Notes: a model not told the origin generated them from the letters alone. Shown: positions 1-9,060, counted from the stretch's first letter. The stretch is DNA of 40,364 bases from an uncultured Lachnospiraceae bacterium (GCA_900544685.1 UQWA01000028.1:1-40364); one strand, 5' to 3'. A program made the numbers and translations.

Positions 1-84
1 TCCTAAGTGACAAGTTTTTATTATTTCACTTGTCTACCTAGAAGGGAGCATATCATTTAGTGCGACAGCCCCTTCTTTAAAATT

Positions 85-1548
85 TTATTTTCTTATATGT
101 TTCACTGCTTCTCTGGACCAGATAATCATCTTTTCTGCATCTGTTTTACTGATCCAGCCTTCTTCCTGCTGTTTTAACGTATACTCTTTAAACTTTGATA
201 AATATCCTTCTTCCGATCCATAGAGCTGCTTGACTGTACTTTCTGTAAAATATTCCATTGTTCCGCAGATACCCTCAGGATCATCTGGATTGCTTGCCAC
301 ATAAGTAGCAATAGGAACCTCCACATAGGATGTTCTAAGTCCTCCTTTTGCATTTCCAAAGGCATCTCGAACCAGATCTTCCTCTGTTCTTTCCATAGGT
401 TCATATACTTCTGGTGCAATTTTTTGCGATGCCCAAATATGTAACTTTTCCAATAAGCCACAAATATAGTATTCTACATGCATATCATTAATATGTTCCA
501 GCAATTTAGGATCCAGGTTTGGCAATTTACCATCCATTTGTTCTATTTCAGAAACCGCCGTCAGCACTGGACACACAATATCCGTATGAGGACTTCCTGG
601 TATCTCATAATATCGGCACTTATTTTTCTCCGTATCCGAATTCTCTATTTTTACTTTAAACAAATTTCCTTCTAAAAACAGATTGAATAAGTACAAATCA
701 GCTTCACTGGACATACAAATATACGGTGTTTCACAAGGTCTCATGTTTCTGACGGATAATCTTAACGGTCCAATCGTGTCTTCCTGCCGAATACTTCTTT
801 GCACCAATGCCCCAACGATATTCAGATATCCGTCAAAAATCCGCTGTCCATTTTCCTTTTGCGTATACTTATCAAAATAATGCACAAATGTATTTAAGTA
901 TGCTCCACTCTGACTCTGACCGGCGAGATAAATATATTTTACCGGATATCCACCAAGACAATTGTTTTCTTTTTCTCTCAGCAAATTTCCAAGTTGTCCA
1001 AGCATATCCCAAACCAGACCTTCTTCTGTCCCCGGTATCGTTGCTGTTTTGGAAACGACCGGAGCCGGTACCATTTCTCCATTCGACCAGTTCAATGTAC
1101 GATATCTGTCATAATCAAAATTTTTTAATGCAAGAACATTTACCGGTTTGCTTGTGATACCAACATAGGCATGTCCATTTTCCATGCACCAAAGATAATT
1201 TCTGTGCCATAAATCCTCAATGTCATATCCCTGTGTTGCATTCATAATATCAACATACACTCTGCCAGAATATTTTCTGCAATCTTGTGGTCTTCTTACC
1301 AATATTCTCGTCTTATACGGTAAATTCTGTTTAAAAACAACCACCTCATCTGTTTCATCGGTATCATATATATTCGCATGCCCTGTCAGAAAATATTCTT
1401 CTTCCAGATATCCATACTCTTCCAGTTTCAATGGCGTACGACTATATTCCATGGCACAAAATGGGTGTGATTTCTCTGTCACTTTAATCGGCCCTTCTAT
1501 TGACGGAATATTTGCAAATGATTCTTTTATCATTACACCCGCTCCCAT
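85..1548 (-). CDS. alpha/beta hydrolase domain protein (Abhydrolase_10-like)
   Basis: Probable serine hydrolase or esterase of the alpha/beta-hydrolase type; the substrate is unknown. The 487-residue protein has no signal peptide and is likely cytoplasmic. A GQSQSG nucleophile elbow lies at residues 210-215 (Ser212 fits the Sm-x-Nu-x-Sm pattern best), an acidic stretch near 282-284 and a GSPHTD segment with His321 could complete the triad. This pattern is known from the Abhydrolase_10 family. The start is well supported by a GGGAGGTGAT Shine-Dalgarno just upstream. It is the last gene of a ribose-type ABC transporter operon, 13 bp after the ATPase gene, so I infer that it processes the imported compound, perhaps an esterified sugar or glycoside. 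Family call fairly sure, substrate open. Confidence 0.75.
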   Translation of the reverse strand: MGAGVMIKESFANIPSIEGPIKVTEKSHPFCAMEYSRTPLKLEEYGYLEEEYFLTGHANIYDTDETDEVVVFKQNLPYKTRILVRRPQDCRKYSGRVYVDIMNATQGYDIEDLWHRNYLWCMENGHAYVGITSKPVNVLALKNFDYDRYRTLNWSNGEMVPAPVVSKTATIPGTEEGLVWDMLGQLGNLLREKENNCLGGYPVKYIYLAGQSQSGAYLNTFVHYFDKYTQKENGQRIFDGYLNIVGALVQRSIRQEDTIGPLRLSVRNMRPCETPYICMSSEADLYLFNLFLEGNLFKVKIENSDTEKNKCRYYEIPGSPHTDIVCPVLTAVSEIEQMDGKLPNLDPKLLEHINDMHVEYYICGLLEKLHIWASQKIAPEVYEPMERTEEDLVRDAFGNAKGGLRTSYVEVPIATYVASNPDDPEGICGTMEYFTESTVKQLYGSEEGYLSKFKEYTLKQQEEGWISKTDAEKMIIWSREAVKHIRK

Positions 1549-1561
1549 ATGATCACCTCCC

Positions 1562-3088
1562 TTATTTTATCGCTGCACGCATAACTGCTTCTTCTGATAC
1601 ATTGTCTCTGCTGAACTCACCTGTAATTTTTCCATTACTGACTACCAAAACACGGTCACTAATCGCCAATAGTTCTGGAAGATCCGAAGATACCATGATA
1701 ATCGATATACCACTTTCTACCAGATCACCCATCAAACCATAAATTTCTGCTTTTGCTCCTACATCTACCCCTTTGGTTGGTTCATCTACGAAAAGGATAG
1801 TTGGCGCATTAATTAACCACTTTGACAATACCACCTTCTGCTGATTTCCGCCTGATAAAGTATTGACTTTTGTATGAATGGAAGGTGCTTTTATACGCAG
1901 TCTGTCAAACATAGATTTACTCAGCCGGTTTTCTTCATTTTCATCAATAAGAAGTCCTTTCACAGGAAGTTTATCAAGGCTCGCCAGATACATATTATCT
2001 CGAATCGACAGCATCCATACAAAACCATTCAATTTTCTTTCTTCTGTCACAAAACCAATTCCGGCATTGATCGCATCTGACGGATTTTTTATGTTCACTT
2101 CTTTTCCTTTGATAAAAACTTTTTTCTCTACGCCTTCTGACAATTGGCCAAAAATACCACCAAGAATCTCACTTCGCCCTGCGCCTACAAGGCCGCCAAT
2201 TCCAAGAATCTCTCCTTTTTTCAGTTCAAAAGAAACATCATCCACTATATTTCTATTCTTTATAGTTGGATGTGGAACACTAAGATGCTCTACCCTCAGC
2301 ACCTCTTCTCCGATTGGAACTGTCTTCTTCGGATACAGATTCTCTATCTTTCTACCTACCATCTGCTCAATCAGGATCTGTTCATTTACCTCATGAATAT
2401 CATGTGTATCTATCGTTTTTCCATCTCTTAGTACCAAAACACGATCGCATATTCTATATACTTCTTCCAGTTTATGAGAAATATAGATACAGGATACTCC
2501 CCGTTTCCTTAACTCATTCAAGATATCCATTAACTGGTCTACTTCGCTGTTTGTTAATGCAGATGTCGGCTCGTCTAACACCAATATTTTCGGATTTTTT
2601 ATATATGCTCTCATCAATGCCAGCATCTGCATCTGTCCACTGTTCAAATTTCCTACTCTATCAGTTGGCTTTGCCTTAATATTCACTCGATCTAATATTT
2701 TCTGTGTCTCTGAATATAAGGTTTTAAAATCTACCCATCTTTCTCCAGGTAAATTTCCAAGATACAGATTTTCCGCAATACTGGAGTTCAAAATCATACT
2801 GATTTCCTGGTATATCATTTCTATACCAAGTTTTTGTGCCGCCGATACATCCGCTAATTTAACCGGAACTCCATCATATAAAATCTCCCCTTCATAGGTT
2901 CCATACGGGTAAGTTCCACTTAAAATTTTCATCAGTGTAGATTTTCCTGCGCCATTTTCTCCGCAAATACCCAGAATTTCTCCTTTTTTCAATTGCAACG
3001 TTACTTTATTTAATGCAAGCACTCCAGGAAATTTTTTTGTTACATCTTTCATTTCCAGTATATAATTCATCATATTCCTCACCGCCAT
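1562..3088 (-). CDS. sugar ABC transporter, duplicated ATPase (RbsA/MglA/XylG type)
   Basis: Energises import of a monosaccharide-like ligand together with the permease and binding protein encoded just upstream. Two ABC cassettes are fused, as usual for the family (about 500 residues; here 508). The first has Walker A GENGAGKST at about 43-51, signature LNSGQMQ near 148 and Walker B LVLDEPTSAL near 170. The second has the degenerate Walker A GGLVGAGRSE near 298, signature LSGGNQQKV and FVDEPTKGVD. The longest frame starts at 3088 without a visible Shine-Dalgarno; a GTGAGGA sequence lies 3-6 bases before two consecutive ATGs (residues 6 and 7), so the true start is probably at 3070-3073. The permease stop is only 2 bp upstream of the long start. 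The ligand cannot be read from the sequence. Confidence 0.93.
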   Translation of the reverse strand: MAVRNMMNYILEMKDVTKKFPGVLALNKVTLQLKKGEILGICGENGAGKSTLMKILSGTYPYGTYEGEILYDGVPVKLADVSAAQKLGIEMIYQEISMILNSSIAENLYLGNLPGERWVDFKTLYSETQKILDRVNIKAKPTDRVGNLNSGQMQMLALMRAYIKNPKILVLDEPTSALTNSEVDQLMDILNELRKRGVSCIYISHKLEEVYRICDRVLVLRDGKTIDTHDIHEVNEQILIEQMVGRKIENLYPKKTVPIGEEVLRVEHLSVPHPTIKNRNIVDDVSFELKKGEILGIGGLVGAGRSEILGGIFGQLSEGVEKKVFIKGKEVNIKNPSDAINAGIGFVTEERKLNGFVWMLSIRDNMYLASLDKLPVKGLLIDENEENRLSKSMFDRLRIKAPSIHTKVNTLSGGNQQKVVLSKWLINAPTILFVDEPTKGVDVGAKAEIYGLMGDLVESGISIIMVSSDLPELLAISDRVLVVSNGKITGEFSRDNVSEEAVMRAAIK

Positions 3089-3090
3089 TT

Positions 3091-4092
3091 CTATGCTGCA
3101 CGGCTTAATTTTTGACGATATTTATCAATTGCTACAGATATCAGCAATATGACACCAAAAATCAAATTCTGCCAGAAACTGTCAACACGAATCAGCACCA
3201 GTCCATTGCTAATTACCGCCAGAAGCAGACAGCCAAGAATGGTTCCTACCACAGAACCACTTCCGCCAAACATACTTGTACCCCCAATAATTACTGCTGC
3301 CATTACCGTCAATTCTGTACCTGCCCCCGCTGTTGTCTGTGCACTTGAAAATCTGGAAGCCATTAATATCCCAACTAACGCAGCGAACACAGATACCAAA
3401 ATGTGTATTTCCTTTCTTCTTCTCTTTACAGGAATTCCAGCCAGTCTCGCTGTCTCTGCATTTCCACCTACCGCAAACAGAGAACGCCCATATTTTGTCT
3501 TCGATAATACAATCTGATAAATAATCGCTATTACTAACGCAATAATAATCGTGAAATAGATTTTTCCAAAAATTCTTCCCTGTCCTAATACTTTAAACAC
3601 ATCTGTTGCTCCGCTTACCGACATACCTTTTGTGGTAATAGAAACAATACCATTCACTGCATACTGAATTCCCAATGTAACAATCAACGCCGGGAGCTCA
3701 CAATCTACAATAATCCAGGCTTTAAATATACCAACTGCCAGACCGGAAAGTAAGCCGACCAAAATACATAACACCATTGGAACTCCTGATTTCATCGCAA
3801 ACATACATGTGACACCACCAAGAGCGGTTACCGCACCGATAGAAAGATCCATGTCTGCTGAAATAAGTAATAAGGTAAGTGGTGCTCCAACAACCAGGTA
3901 ATAACTGGTTGTTCGGAAAATATCGATCAGATTATTGACCGCTATAAAACTTGGATTAATAATCGTTACAATTACACACATGATTACAAGTGGTAATAAG
4001 GTTCCTATTTCATTCTTTGTTGCCAGAGTTTGTACTATATTTTTCTTTTTCATTTTCTTCACCTTTATATAGTGATAGGGTAGCCTTATCAA
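3091..4092 (-). CDS. sugar ABC transporter permease (RbsC type)
   Basis: Integral membrane subunit of the importer encoded at 1.5-5.1 kb. The 333-residue protein is strongly hydrophobic, with about eight to ten membrane segments, and carries the BPD_transp_2 family pattern: SADMDLSIGA followed by ALGGV near 80-95, and AGIPV/K-rich loop plus AAVIIGGTSMFGGSGSVVGT near 265-285. An in-frame Met lies 13 residues in (MKKKNIVQTL), preceded by a GGTGAAG-like sequence; that is a more likely start than the first ATG. It sits 32 bp downstream of the binding-protein gene and 2 bp upstream of the ATPase frame, consistent with one transcript. Likely controlled by the divergent LacI-type regulator. Confidence 0.93.
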   Translation of the reverse strand: MIRLPYHYIKVKKMKKKNIVQTLATKNEIGTLLPLVIMCVIVTIINPSFIAVNNLIDIFRTTSYYLVVGAPLTLLLISADMDLSIGAVTALGGVTCMFAMKSGVPMVLCILVGLLSGLAVGIFKAWIIVDCELPALIVTLGIQYAVNGIVSITTKGMSVSGATDVFKVLGQGRIFGKIYFTIIIALVIAIIYQIVLSKTKYGRSLFAVGGNAETARLAGIPVKRRRKEIHILVSVFAALVGILMASRFSSAQTTAGAGTELTVMAAVIIGGTSMFGGSGSVVGTILGCLLLAVISNGLVLIRVDSFWQNLIFGVILLISVAIDKYRQKLSRAA

Positions 4093-4124
4093 CAGACCAG
4101 ACCACCCTATTACTTTTCTAATTC

Positions 4125-5099
4125 TTATAACAGTCCACGTTCTTTCAAAAGATCCAGATGTTCATCTACATCGTCTGCTTTAATAATGATTGTACCTGAG
4201 TCATTATCAAATTCAGGCTCATTGCCTTCTTTAATATCTTTTATGTAATTAACCGCTTCATATCCCATCTTATAGAAGTCCTGCGCAATGGTACAATCCA
4301 ATGCGCCATCTGTTACATAACCAAGGATTTCTTCTGAGTCATCGATTCCGATCACAATCAGATCATCACTGAGGCCTTCGCTCTCTACGTAATTCGCAAT
4401 TCCAGGACAGCCATATCCATCCTGACTTACTACCACATTCATATCTGGATAACTCTTTAATAATGCTGCCAGCTTATCAGATGCTGTTGCTGCGTCCGAA
4501 TTGCACTCTTCCTGAATCAGTGTCGCCTCCGGATACTCTTTCAAAATCGTATCACAAAATGCCTGGTACTGAAGATTCTGTGTTTCTGTTTCCAGTGTTG
4601 TCTGAATATAGCATGCTGTTACATGATCAAAGGAGCTGTATTTTTCATCCTTCAGATAATCAAGCACTGTCTGTGCCTGTGTAACTCCCATATTGGTAGG
4701 ATCGGTACCAATCCAGCAATCCTGCAATTCAGGTGTTGTATAAGTATTACATGTTACTACCGGAATATTTGCATCTTTTGCCTTTGTTAATACATCTGTT
4801 GCCTGCTCTGCATCCAAAATAACGGTAATAATTCCATCCGCCTGATTGGTTACAGCAGTATCCAGCAAGTTAATGACGCCAGCTGTATCGTTTGGAGTTG
4901 TCGGTGATACATACTGTCCTGTCCATCCAAGTTCATCCAGGGCATCCTCAAATCCTTTTTGTGCAGATCCCCATGCAACTCCACCGGTGACAATGCTGAC
5001 GAACATAATATCCTGAGCTTCTTCTGCGAAAGCTGGAACTGCCATTGCCAATACCATTGTTCCTGTAAGTGCCATTCCCAATAATTTCTTCTTTTTCAT
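4125..5099 (-). CDS. sugar ABC transporter substrate-binding protein (RbsB-like, Peripla_BP_4)
   Basis: Extracytoplasmic ligand-binding subunit of the ribose-type importer. The 324-residue protein starts with a clear signal peptide (KKKK, hydrophobic stretch, then AMAVPAFAEE with a type I cleavage site near residue 25). No lipobox cysteine is seen, which is unusual for a Gram-positive binding protein that must stay at the cell surface; it may be retained by the permease or shed. The rest fits the type I periplasmic binding fold: FVSIVTGGVAWGSAQKGFEDAL at the start, DAEQATDVLTKAKDANIPVVTCNT near 116-139, and VIGIDDSEE in the second lobe. It is the first gene of the operon, with a GGAGGAAAGAC ribosome site and a LacI-type operator in its promoter. 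Confidence 0.93.
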   Translation of the reverse strand: MKKKKLLGMALTGTMVLAMAVPAFAEEAQDIMFVSIVTGGVAWGSAQKGFEDALDELGWTGQYVSPTTPNDTAGVINLLDTAVTNQADGIITVILDAEQATDVLTKAKDANIPVVTCNTYTTPELQDCWIGTDPTNMGVTQAQTVLDYLKDEKYSSFDHVTACYIQTTLETETQNLQYQAFCDTILKEYPEATLIQEECNSDAATASDKLAALLKSYPDMNVVVSQDGYGCPGIANYVESEGLSDDLIVIGIDDSEEILGYVTDGALDCTIAQDFYKMGYEAVNYIKDIKEGNEPEFDNDSGTIIIKADDVDEHLDLLKERGLL

Positions 5100-5118
5100 T
5101 GTCTTTCCTCCTTTTTGT

Positions 5119-5171
5119 AACGTTCACGTGCTCGGTAGCATTAATATAGCATAGAAAATTCTGTTTTTCAA
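5119..5171 (-). promoter_or_regulatory. promoter and operator of the sugar ABC operon
   Basis: On the minus strand a TTGAAA -35 (5166-5171), a 17-bp spacer and a TATATT -10 (5143-5148) lie upstream of the binding-protein gene. Just downstream of the -10, at 5119-5133, is GAGCACGTGAACGTT, which shares AGCACGTG(A/C)AC(G/T)TT with the site at 5264-5279. Placement over the transcription start suits repression by the divergent LacI-type protein. Confidence 0.7.
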
Positions 5172-5263
5172 CATGTTTTTACCATTTTGTATCTTTTTCA
5201 TTAATAAACATTCTATTTTTTGTATATATTGTCTATTCTTTTTCATTTCATTTTTTCATTTCA

Positions 5264-5311
5264 AAAGCACGTGCACTTTATTTTGACACTTTTCTCCATT
5301 CATGCTAATAT
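5264..5311 (+). promoter_or_regulatory. promoter and operator of the LacI-type regulator
   Basis: AAAGCACGTGCACTTT (5264-5279), containing the palindrome GCACGTGC, ends 3 bp before a TTGACA -35 (5283-5288), which is followed by a 17-bp spacer and a TAATAT -10 (5306-5311). The operator matches the one on the opposing promoter, so the regulator probably controls both directions, including itself. Confidence 0.7.
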
Positions 5312-5349
5312 ATCTTTAATTATTCAATACAGGAAATCAGGAGATTAAG

Positions 5350-6381
5350 ATGATAACTCAAAGCCAAATTGCAAAAATGGCCGGTGTATCACGCGCCACT
5401 GTCGAGCGCGTGATCAATAATCGCGGAGATGTCAGTGAAGACACCAGAAAACTCGTTTTGGAAATTATAAAAAAGACAGATTATCGTCCAAACCGTGCAG
5501 GCAAAACTCTTGCCATACAGCAGAAAAATTTAAAGATAGGATGTATTATTATCCATGCCGATAATCCTTTCTATCAGGAGTTAAACAAGGGAATTATTGA
5601 TAAAGCCGCTGAATTCAAAAGCTATGGTATTCAGGTCATAATTGAACAAGTTGAATTTGACGTGCAGAAACAATTAGAAAAAATTGACGAACTAATCAGT
5701 CAGCAAATTAATGCTCTGGTCATTCAGCCTATCGCAGAACCTGCTCTGGCCCACAAATTAAACGAAATTGAAAGATTGAATATTCCGATCGTAACAGTAA
5801 ATACAGATTTACCAGACTTTACCTCTTCCTTTTGCTATGTTGGAAATGATTTTTATCTTTGCGGGAAAACTGCTGCAAATTTTTTGAATATTGCAACACA
5901 GGGACATTGCAATATTGGTGTAATAACTGGTTTTTCCAAAGCCAAATCTCATGCCGACCGCATTGAAGGTTTTCGTGACTATATTCAAAACTTTTCCGGC
6001 ATGAACATTGTAGCTGTGGCAGAAAACAGAGATGATGAAATGGAATCCTACTACATTACCAAAACCATGCTACTTGAGCACCCCGAAATCGATTCCGTAT
6101 TCCTTGTTGCAGGCGGCGTACATGGTGCAGGCACTGCTATTAAAAAAACATCTCAGGAAACCCATCGTTCTTTTAAAGTGATATCTTTTGATGACGTTCC
6201 CACAACACGAGATCTTGTCCGTGACGGAACCATACTTGCCACTATATGCCAGCAACCCGTACGACAGGGGCGACTCGCCATGTCAGTTTTATTCGACTAT
6301 CTTATTGATGGCATTGTTCCGGAAAATAAAAAAATATTTACAGATATTCAGATTAAACTGCGAGCCAACATTGATACCTAA
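5350..6381 (+). CDS. LacI-family transcriptional regulator
   Basis: Sugar-responsive DNA-binding protein, 343 residues, the usual LacI-family length. The N-terminal helix-turn-helix is clear (SQIAKMAGVSRATVERVINN at about 5-24; the family more often has TVSRVLN). A Peripla_BP_4-like effector domain follows from about 60 to the end, related in fold to the binding protein of the neighbouring importer. An AGGAGATTAAG ribosome site precedes the ATG. It is transcribed divergently from the transporter operon with matching operators on both promoters, so I infer local control by the transported ligand. The unusual ATVER recognition helix may be part of why the operator is AGCACGTG-like rather than the common CGxTTNCG form. 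Confidence 0.92.
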   Translation: MITQSQIAKMAGVSRATVERVINNRGDVSEDTRKLVLEIIKKTDYRPNRAGKTLAIQQKNLKIGCIIIHADNPFYQELNKGIIDKAAEFKSYGIQVIIEQVEFDVQKQLEKIDELISQQINALVIQPIAEPALAHKLNEIERLNIPIVTVNTDLPDFTSSFCYVGNDFYLCGKTAANFLNIATQGHCNIGVITGFSKAKSHADRIEGFRDYIQNFSGMNIVAVAENRDDEMESYYITKTMLLEHPEIDSVFLVAGGVHGAGTAIKKTSQETHRSFKVISFDDVPTTRDLVRDGTILATICQQPVRQGRLAMSVLFDYLIDGIVPENKKIFTDIQIKLRANIDT

Positions 6382-6393
6382 ATAATCCGAAAA

Positions 6394-7464
6394 TTATTGC
6401 ATTGCAATCGCAAATAACAGTTCCACTGCAATTGTAAGAATCTCATCCGGGAACTCATACTCTGCTGTATGCAGCTGTGGATACTCTTCTCCATCTCCCA
6501 TTCCGAAAAAGGCGCCCTTGCATTCTCTCAGATAATATCCGAAATCTTCAGACCAGCGCATGGGCTCCGGAAGTTCCATTGTCTGAAGCCCCAGTTTCTG
6601 CGCTGCCCCTCTTACCTTTTCCACCTCTTTAGCGTGATTCTCTGTAGCAGGAAAACGCTCAATCTCTTCCATCTCAAGAGTGAATCCACCTTTCCTCGCC
6701 ATGCCCTCTGCCATCTTACGTATCTCTTTCAGGTAACTCTCAAATTCTGCTTCCTTTTCTGCCCGAACCGTAAAGCGCACTTCTCCTTCTGACGCAGACA
6801 TGCCGTAACTGTTACTGCCAATCTCCACGCCAATTACTGTCATGCGGACGATTTTTCCCTGCCTCTGGAATTCTCTGGTAATATTTTCCACCTCCAAAAT
6901 CAGACGTGCCAGTGTCTCAGATGGATTCCTTCCATTTTCCGGATAGGCTGCATGAGTTGGGCTTCCTGTCATATGAATACGAAGCCCTGTAGATGCACAG
7001 GCAAAGGTACCCTTCCGAAGCAGAATCGCACCTTTTGCATATCCAGGAATGTTGTGCAGGCCATAAACTTCTGCAATTCCTTTTTCTTTGATCAAAGTAC
7101 TGCAAATGGCTCCACCTTCACCAGTTTCTTCTCCCGGCTGGAAAATCAGATATACATCCCGGTTCGTAGTTTTTCCAGTTAGCTTTTTCCCTGTCATGGC
7201 CAGAATTGTACTATGCCCGTCATGTCCGCAAAAATGTCCAACTGTTTTTCCATCCAGACTGACCGCATCCATATCTGCCCGAAAAGCAATCGCTCCCTGT
7301 GCAGTCTTATTCACTCCCTTCTTCCAGGCATAGAACCAACTGCCGCAGTCCACAATCTTCAAGTCTGTCTCTGCTTGCAAGAACTCTATCAGTGTCTTTT
7401 TTGTCTCCTTTTCCTGCATGGAAGGTTCCGGTATGTTATGTAACTGTTGTCTTAAATTTTTCAT
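6394..7464 (-). CDS. M20-family amidohydrolase/peptidase
   Basis: Metal-dependent hydrolase that would cleave N-acyl amino acids, hippurate-like amides or small peptides in the cytoplasm. Over its 356 residues it has the M20 signatures: FRADMDAV near 82-89, CGHDGHST near 99-106 (metal-binding His and Asp), QPGEETGEGG near 130 (catalytic Glu pair) and a central dimerisation segment with SPTHAAYPENGRNPSE. Length is a little short for the family (about 380-400), mainly at the N terminus, which starts MKNLRQQLHNIPEPSMQEKET and is in register with family members. The gene stands alone, convergent with the regulator gene 12 bp away. An extended -10 lies upstream. Substrate not determinable. Confidence 0.87.
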   Translation of the reverse strand: MKNLRQQLHNIPEPSMQEKETKKTLIEFLQAETDLKIVDCGSWFYAWKKGVNKTAQGAIAFRADMDAVSLDGKTVGHFCGHDGHSTILAMTGKKLTGKTTNRDVYLIFQPGEETGEGGAICSTLIKEKGIAEVYGLHNIPGYAKGAILLRKGTFACASTGLRIHMTGSPTHAAYPENGRNPSETLARLILEVENITREFQRQGKIVRMTVIGVEIGSNSYGMSASEGEVRFTVRAEKEAEFESYLKEIRKMAEGMARKGGFTLEMEEIERFPATENHAKEVEKVRGAAQKLGLQTMELPEPMRWSEDFGYYLRECKGAFFGMGDGEEYPQLHTAEYEFPDEILTIAVELLFAIAMQ

Positions 7465-7504
7465 GGCCGACTCCTTTCCCCATTCTCATTTGTACACTGT
7501 TCCC

Positions 7505-7513
7505 ATTATATCA
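7505..7513 (-). promoter_or_regulatory. extended -10 promoter element of the M20 gene
   Basis: The minus strand reads TGATATAAT (TGnTATAAT) about 40 bp before the M20 start codon; no good -35 is visible, which an extended -10 can tolerate. Confidence 0.5.
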
Positions 7514-7520
7514 CAAAAGA

Positions 7521-7544
7521 AGCTGCTGCATCTTAGCAACAGCT
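7521..7544 (-). terminator. probable intrinsic terminator of the MATE/small-ORF transcript
   Basis: Minus strand AGCTGTTGC, loop TAAGAT, GCAGCAGCT (9 pairs with one G-U) followed by TTCTTTTG. It lies downstream of the MATE gene and overlaps the stop codon of the small frameshifted ORF. Confidence 0.55.
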
Positions 7545-7687
7545 CCAATACTTTATCTCGCCGGTATGATCTCTATCCAAAGTTATCTGGATCATTGTGG
7601 ATTCACAAGATTGCAGATCACCTTCAGATTTTTTTCCGCTGAAAGAACCTCCTCCAGAACCTAGCTTGTTACTAATAATGTAGACAT
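7533..7687 (-). pseudogene. small ORF with a probable one-base frameshift, unknown function
   Basis: Twenty bases after the MATE stop there is an AGAGGAG ribosome site and an ATG (7685-7687), but the frame from that ATG stops after eight codons. One base out of register, an open frame continues to 7533 and encodes roughly 48 residues with a glycine-serine stretch (GSGGGSFSGKK), then ITLDRDHTGEIKYWSCC at the end. The stop falls in the loop of a terminator hairpin, so the gene boundary, ribosome site and terminator agree with a genuine short gene of about 51 codons whose frame is broken near codon 3. It could be a recent mutation, a sequencing error or chance. I do not recognise the family. Confidence 0.4.
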
Positions 7688-7704
7688 AAGCACTCCTCTA
7701 TTTC

Positions 7705-9060
7705 TTACAAATCTCTCAGATGCGAATTATATATCCTTTTCAGCAAATACACAGATGCTGCCAGGGATGCAAGTTCTGCCACTGGATAAGACCACCATAC
7801 AGCATGCAGTCCAAATGCATGAGCAAAAATATAGGCTACCGGAAGTAATACCAGGAGCTGACGGCACACGGATGTAATCAGGCTGTACATACCATTTCCA
7901 AGTGCCTGAAATACGGAACCGATGACAATACAAAAACCAGCCAGCAGGAAGCTGAGACTGATGATCCGCAGGGCTGTAACTCCGATGCTGATCATATCTT
8001 CCGATGCATTGAACATGCGAAGCAGTGTTGCCGGCATAGTCTGGAATACAATAGCACCAAATACCAGAATCGTTACAGCTGCACCACAGCCAAGTTTTAC
8101 GGTTCGCATGATTCTTGCTTTGTTTCTTGCTCCGTAATTATAGGCAATGATCGGAACCAGACTGTTATTCAGTCCGAATACCGGCATAAAGAAAAAGCTC
8201 TGAAGCTTAAAGTACACACCAAATACTGCTGCAGCAGTAGAAGAAAATCCCAGCAGAATCTTATTCATACCATAGGTCATAATCGATCCGATGGACATCA
8301 TCAGAATCGACGGTACACCAACTGTATAGATTTCTTTTACGGTTTCGCCATCAAAACGCATCCGTTTAAAGGAAAACTGAATTTCTTTATTTTTCTTAAG
8401 ATTACAGTAAATACCGATGCACATACCGCAGAACTGTCCGATGACTGTGGCAATGGCAGCACCTGCCACGCCCATTTTCGGGACAAAACCAATACCAAAG
8501 ATAAATACCGGATCCAGAATAATATTCACAATTGCACCGGTTCCCTGAGAAATCATGTTATAGAGAGTCATACCTGTGGACTGCAGCAAACGTTCCATAC
8601 AGATCTGCATAAACAGCCCAAAAGAACAGACGCAGACTACCGTCATATACTGCACACCATATTCCAGAATCTCCGGATCTGTGGTCTGTGTAGCAAAAAA
8701 TGCACGTGATCCCACCAGTCCAATGACTGCAAATACCAGATAACTGCAGATTGCAAGAAGCACACCATTATTGGCTGCTTTATGTACTTTGTCCATCTCT
8801 TTTTCACCCAGACTCTTGGATAAAAGTGCATTTACACCAACTCCCGTACCGGAAGCAACAGAAATCATCAGATTCTGAATCGGAAATGCCAGTGATACGG
8901 CTGTCAGTGCATTTTCATTAATCTGTGCCACAAAAACGCTGTCTACAATATTATACAGCGCCTGTACCAGCATAGATAATATCAGTGGCAGCGACATCGT
9001 AAACAACAGTTTCGGAATGGGCATGGTACCCATTTTATTCTCTCTCACATTTTCATTCAT
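7705..9060 (-). CDS. MATE-family multidrug/toxin efflux transporter
   Basis: Inner-membrane cation-coupled antiporter that exports drugs or metabolites. The 451-residue protein shows twelve hydrophobic segments arranged as two homologous halves, the standard MATE length and fold. The N terminus has the typical pattern PIPKLLFTMSLPLILSMLVQ followed by ALYNIVDSVFVAQ, and the start of the second half reads GVPSILMMSIGSIMTYGMN. The start has an AAGGAG site. The gene is 77 bp downstream of the TRIC-like gene. The substrate cannot be predicted; Lachnospiraceae carry many paralogues. Confidence 0.92.
   Translation of the reverse strand: MNENVRENKMGTMPIPKLLFTMSLPLILSMLVQALYNIVDSVFVAQINENALTAVSLAFPIQNLMISVASGTGVGVNALLSKSLGEKEMDKVHKAANNGVLLAICSYLVFAVIGLVGSRAFFATQTTDPEILEYGVQYMTVVCVCSFGLFMQICMERLLQSTGMTLYNMISQGTGAIVNIILDPVFIFGIGFVPKMGVAGAAIATVIGQFCGMCIGIYCNLKKNKEIQFSFKRMRFDGETVKEIYTVGVPSILMMSIGSIMTYGMNKILLGFSSTAAAVFGVYFKLQSFFFMPVFGLNNSLVPIIAYNYGARNKARIMRTVKLGCGAAVTILVFGAIVFQTMPATLLRMFNASEDMISIGVTALRIISLSFLLAGFCIVIGSVFQALGNGMYSLITSVCRQLLVLLPVAYIFAHAFGLHAVWWSYPVAELASLAASVYLLKRIYNSHLRDL

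Noticed and set aside
1..84. GACAAG/CTTGTC and AAGGG/CCCTT inverted repeats after the first hydrolase gene
   Set aside because: Neither has a T run on the minus strand, so I could not call a terminator; the edge of the window limits judgement.
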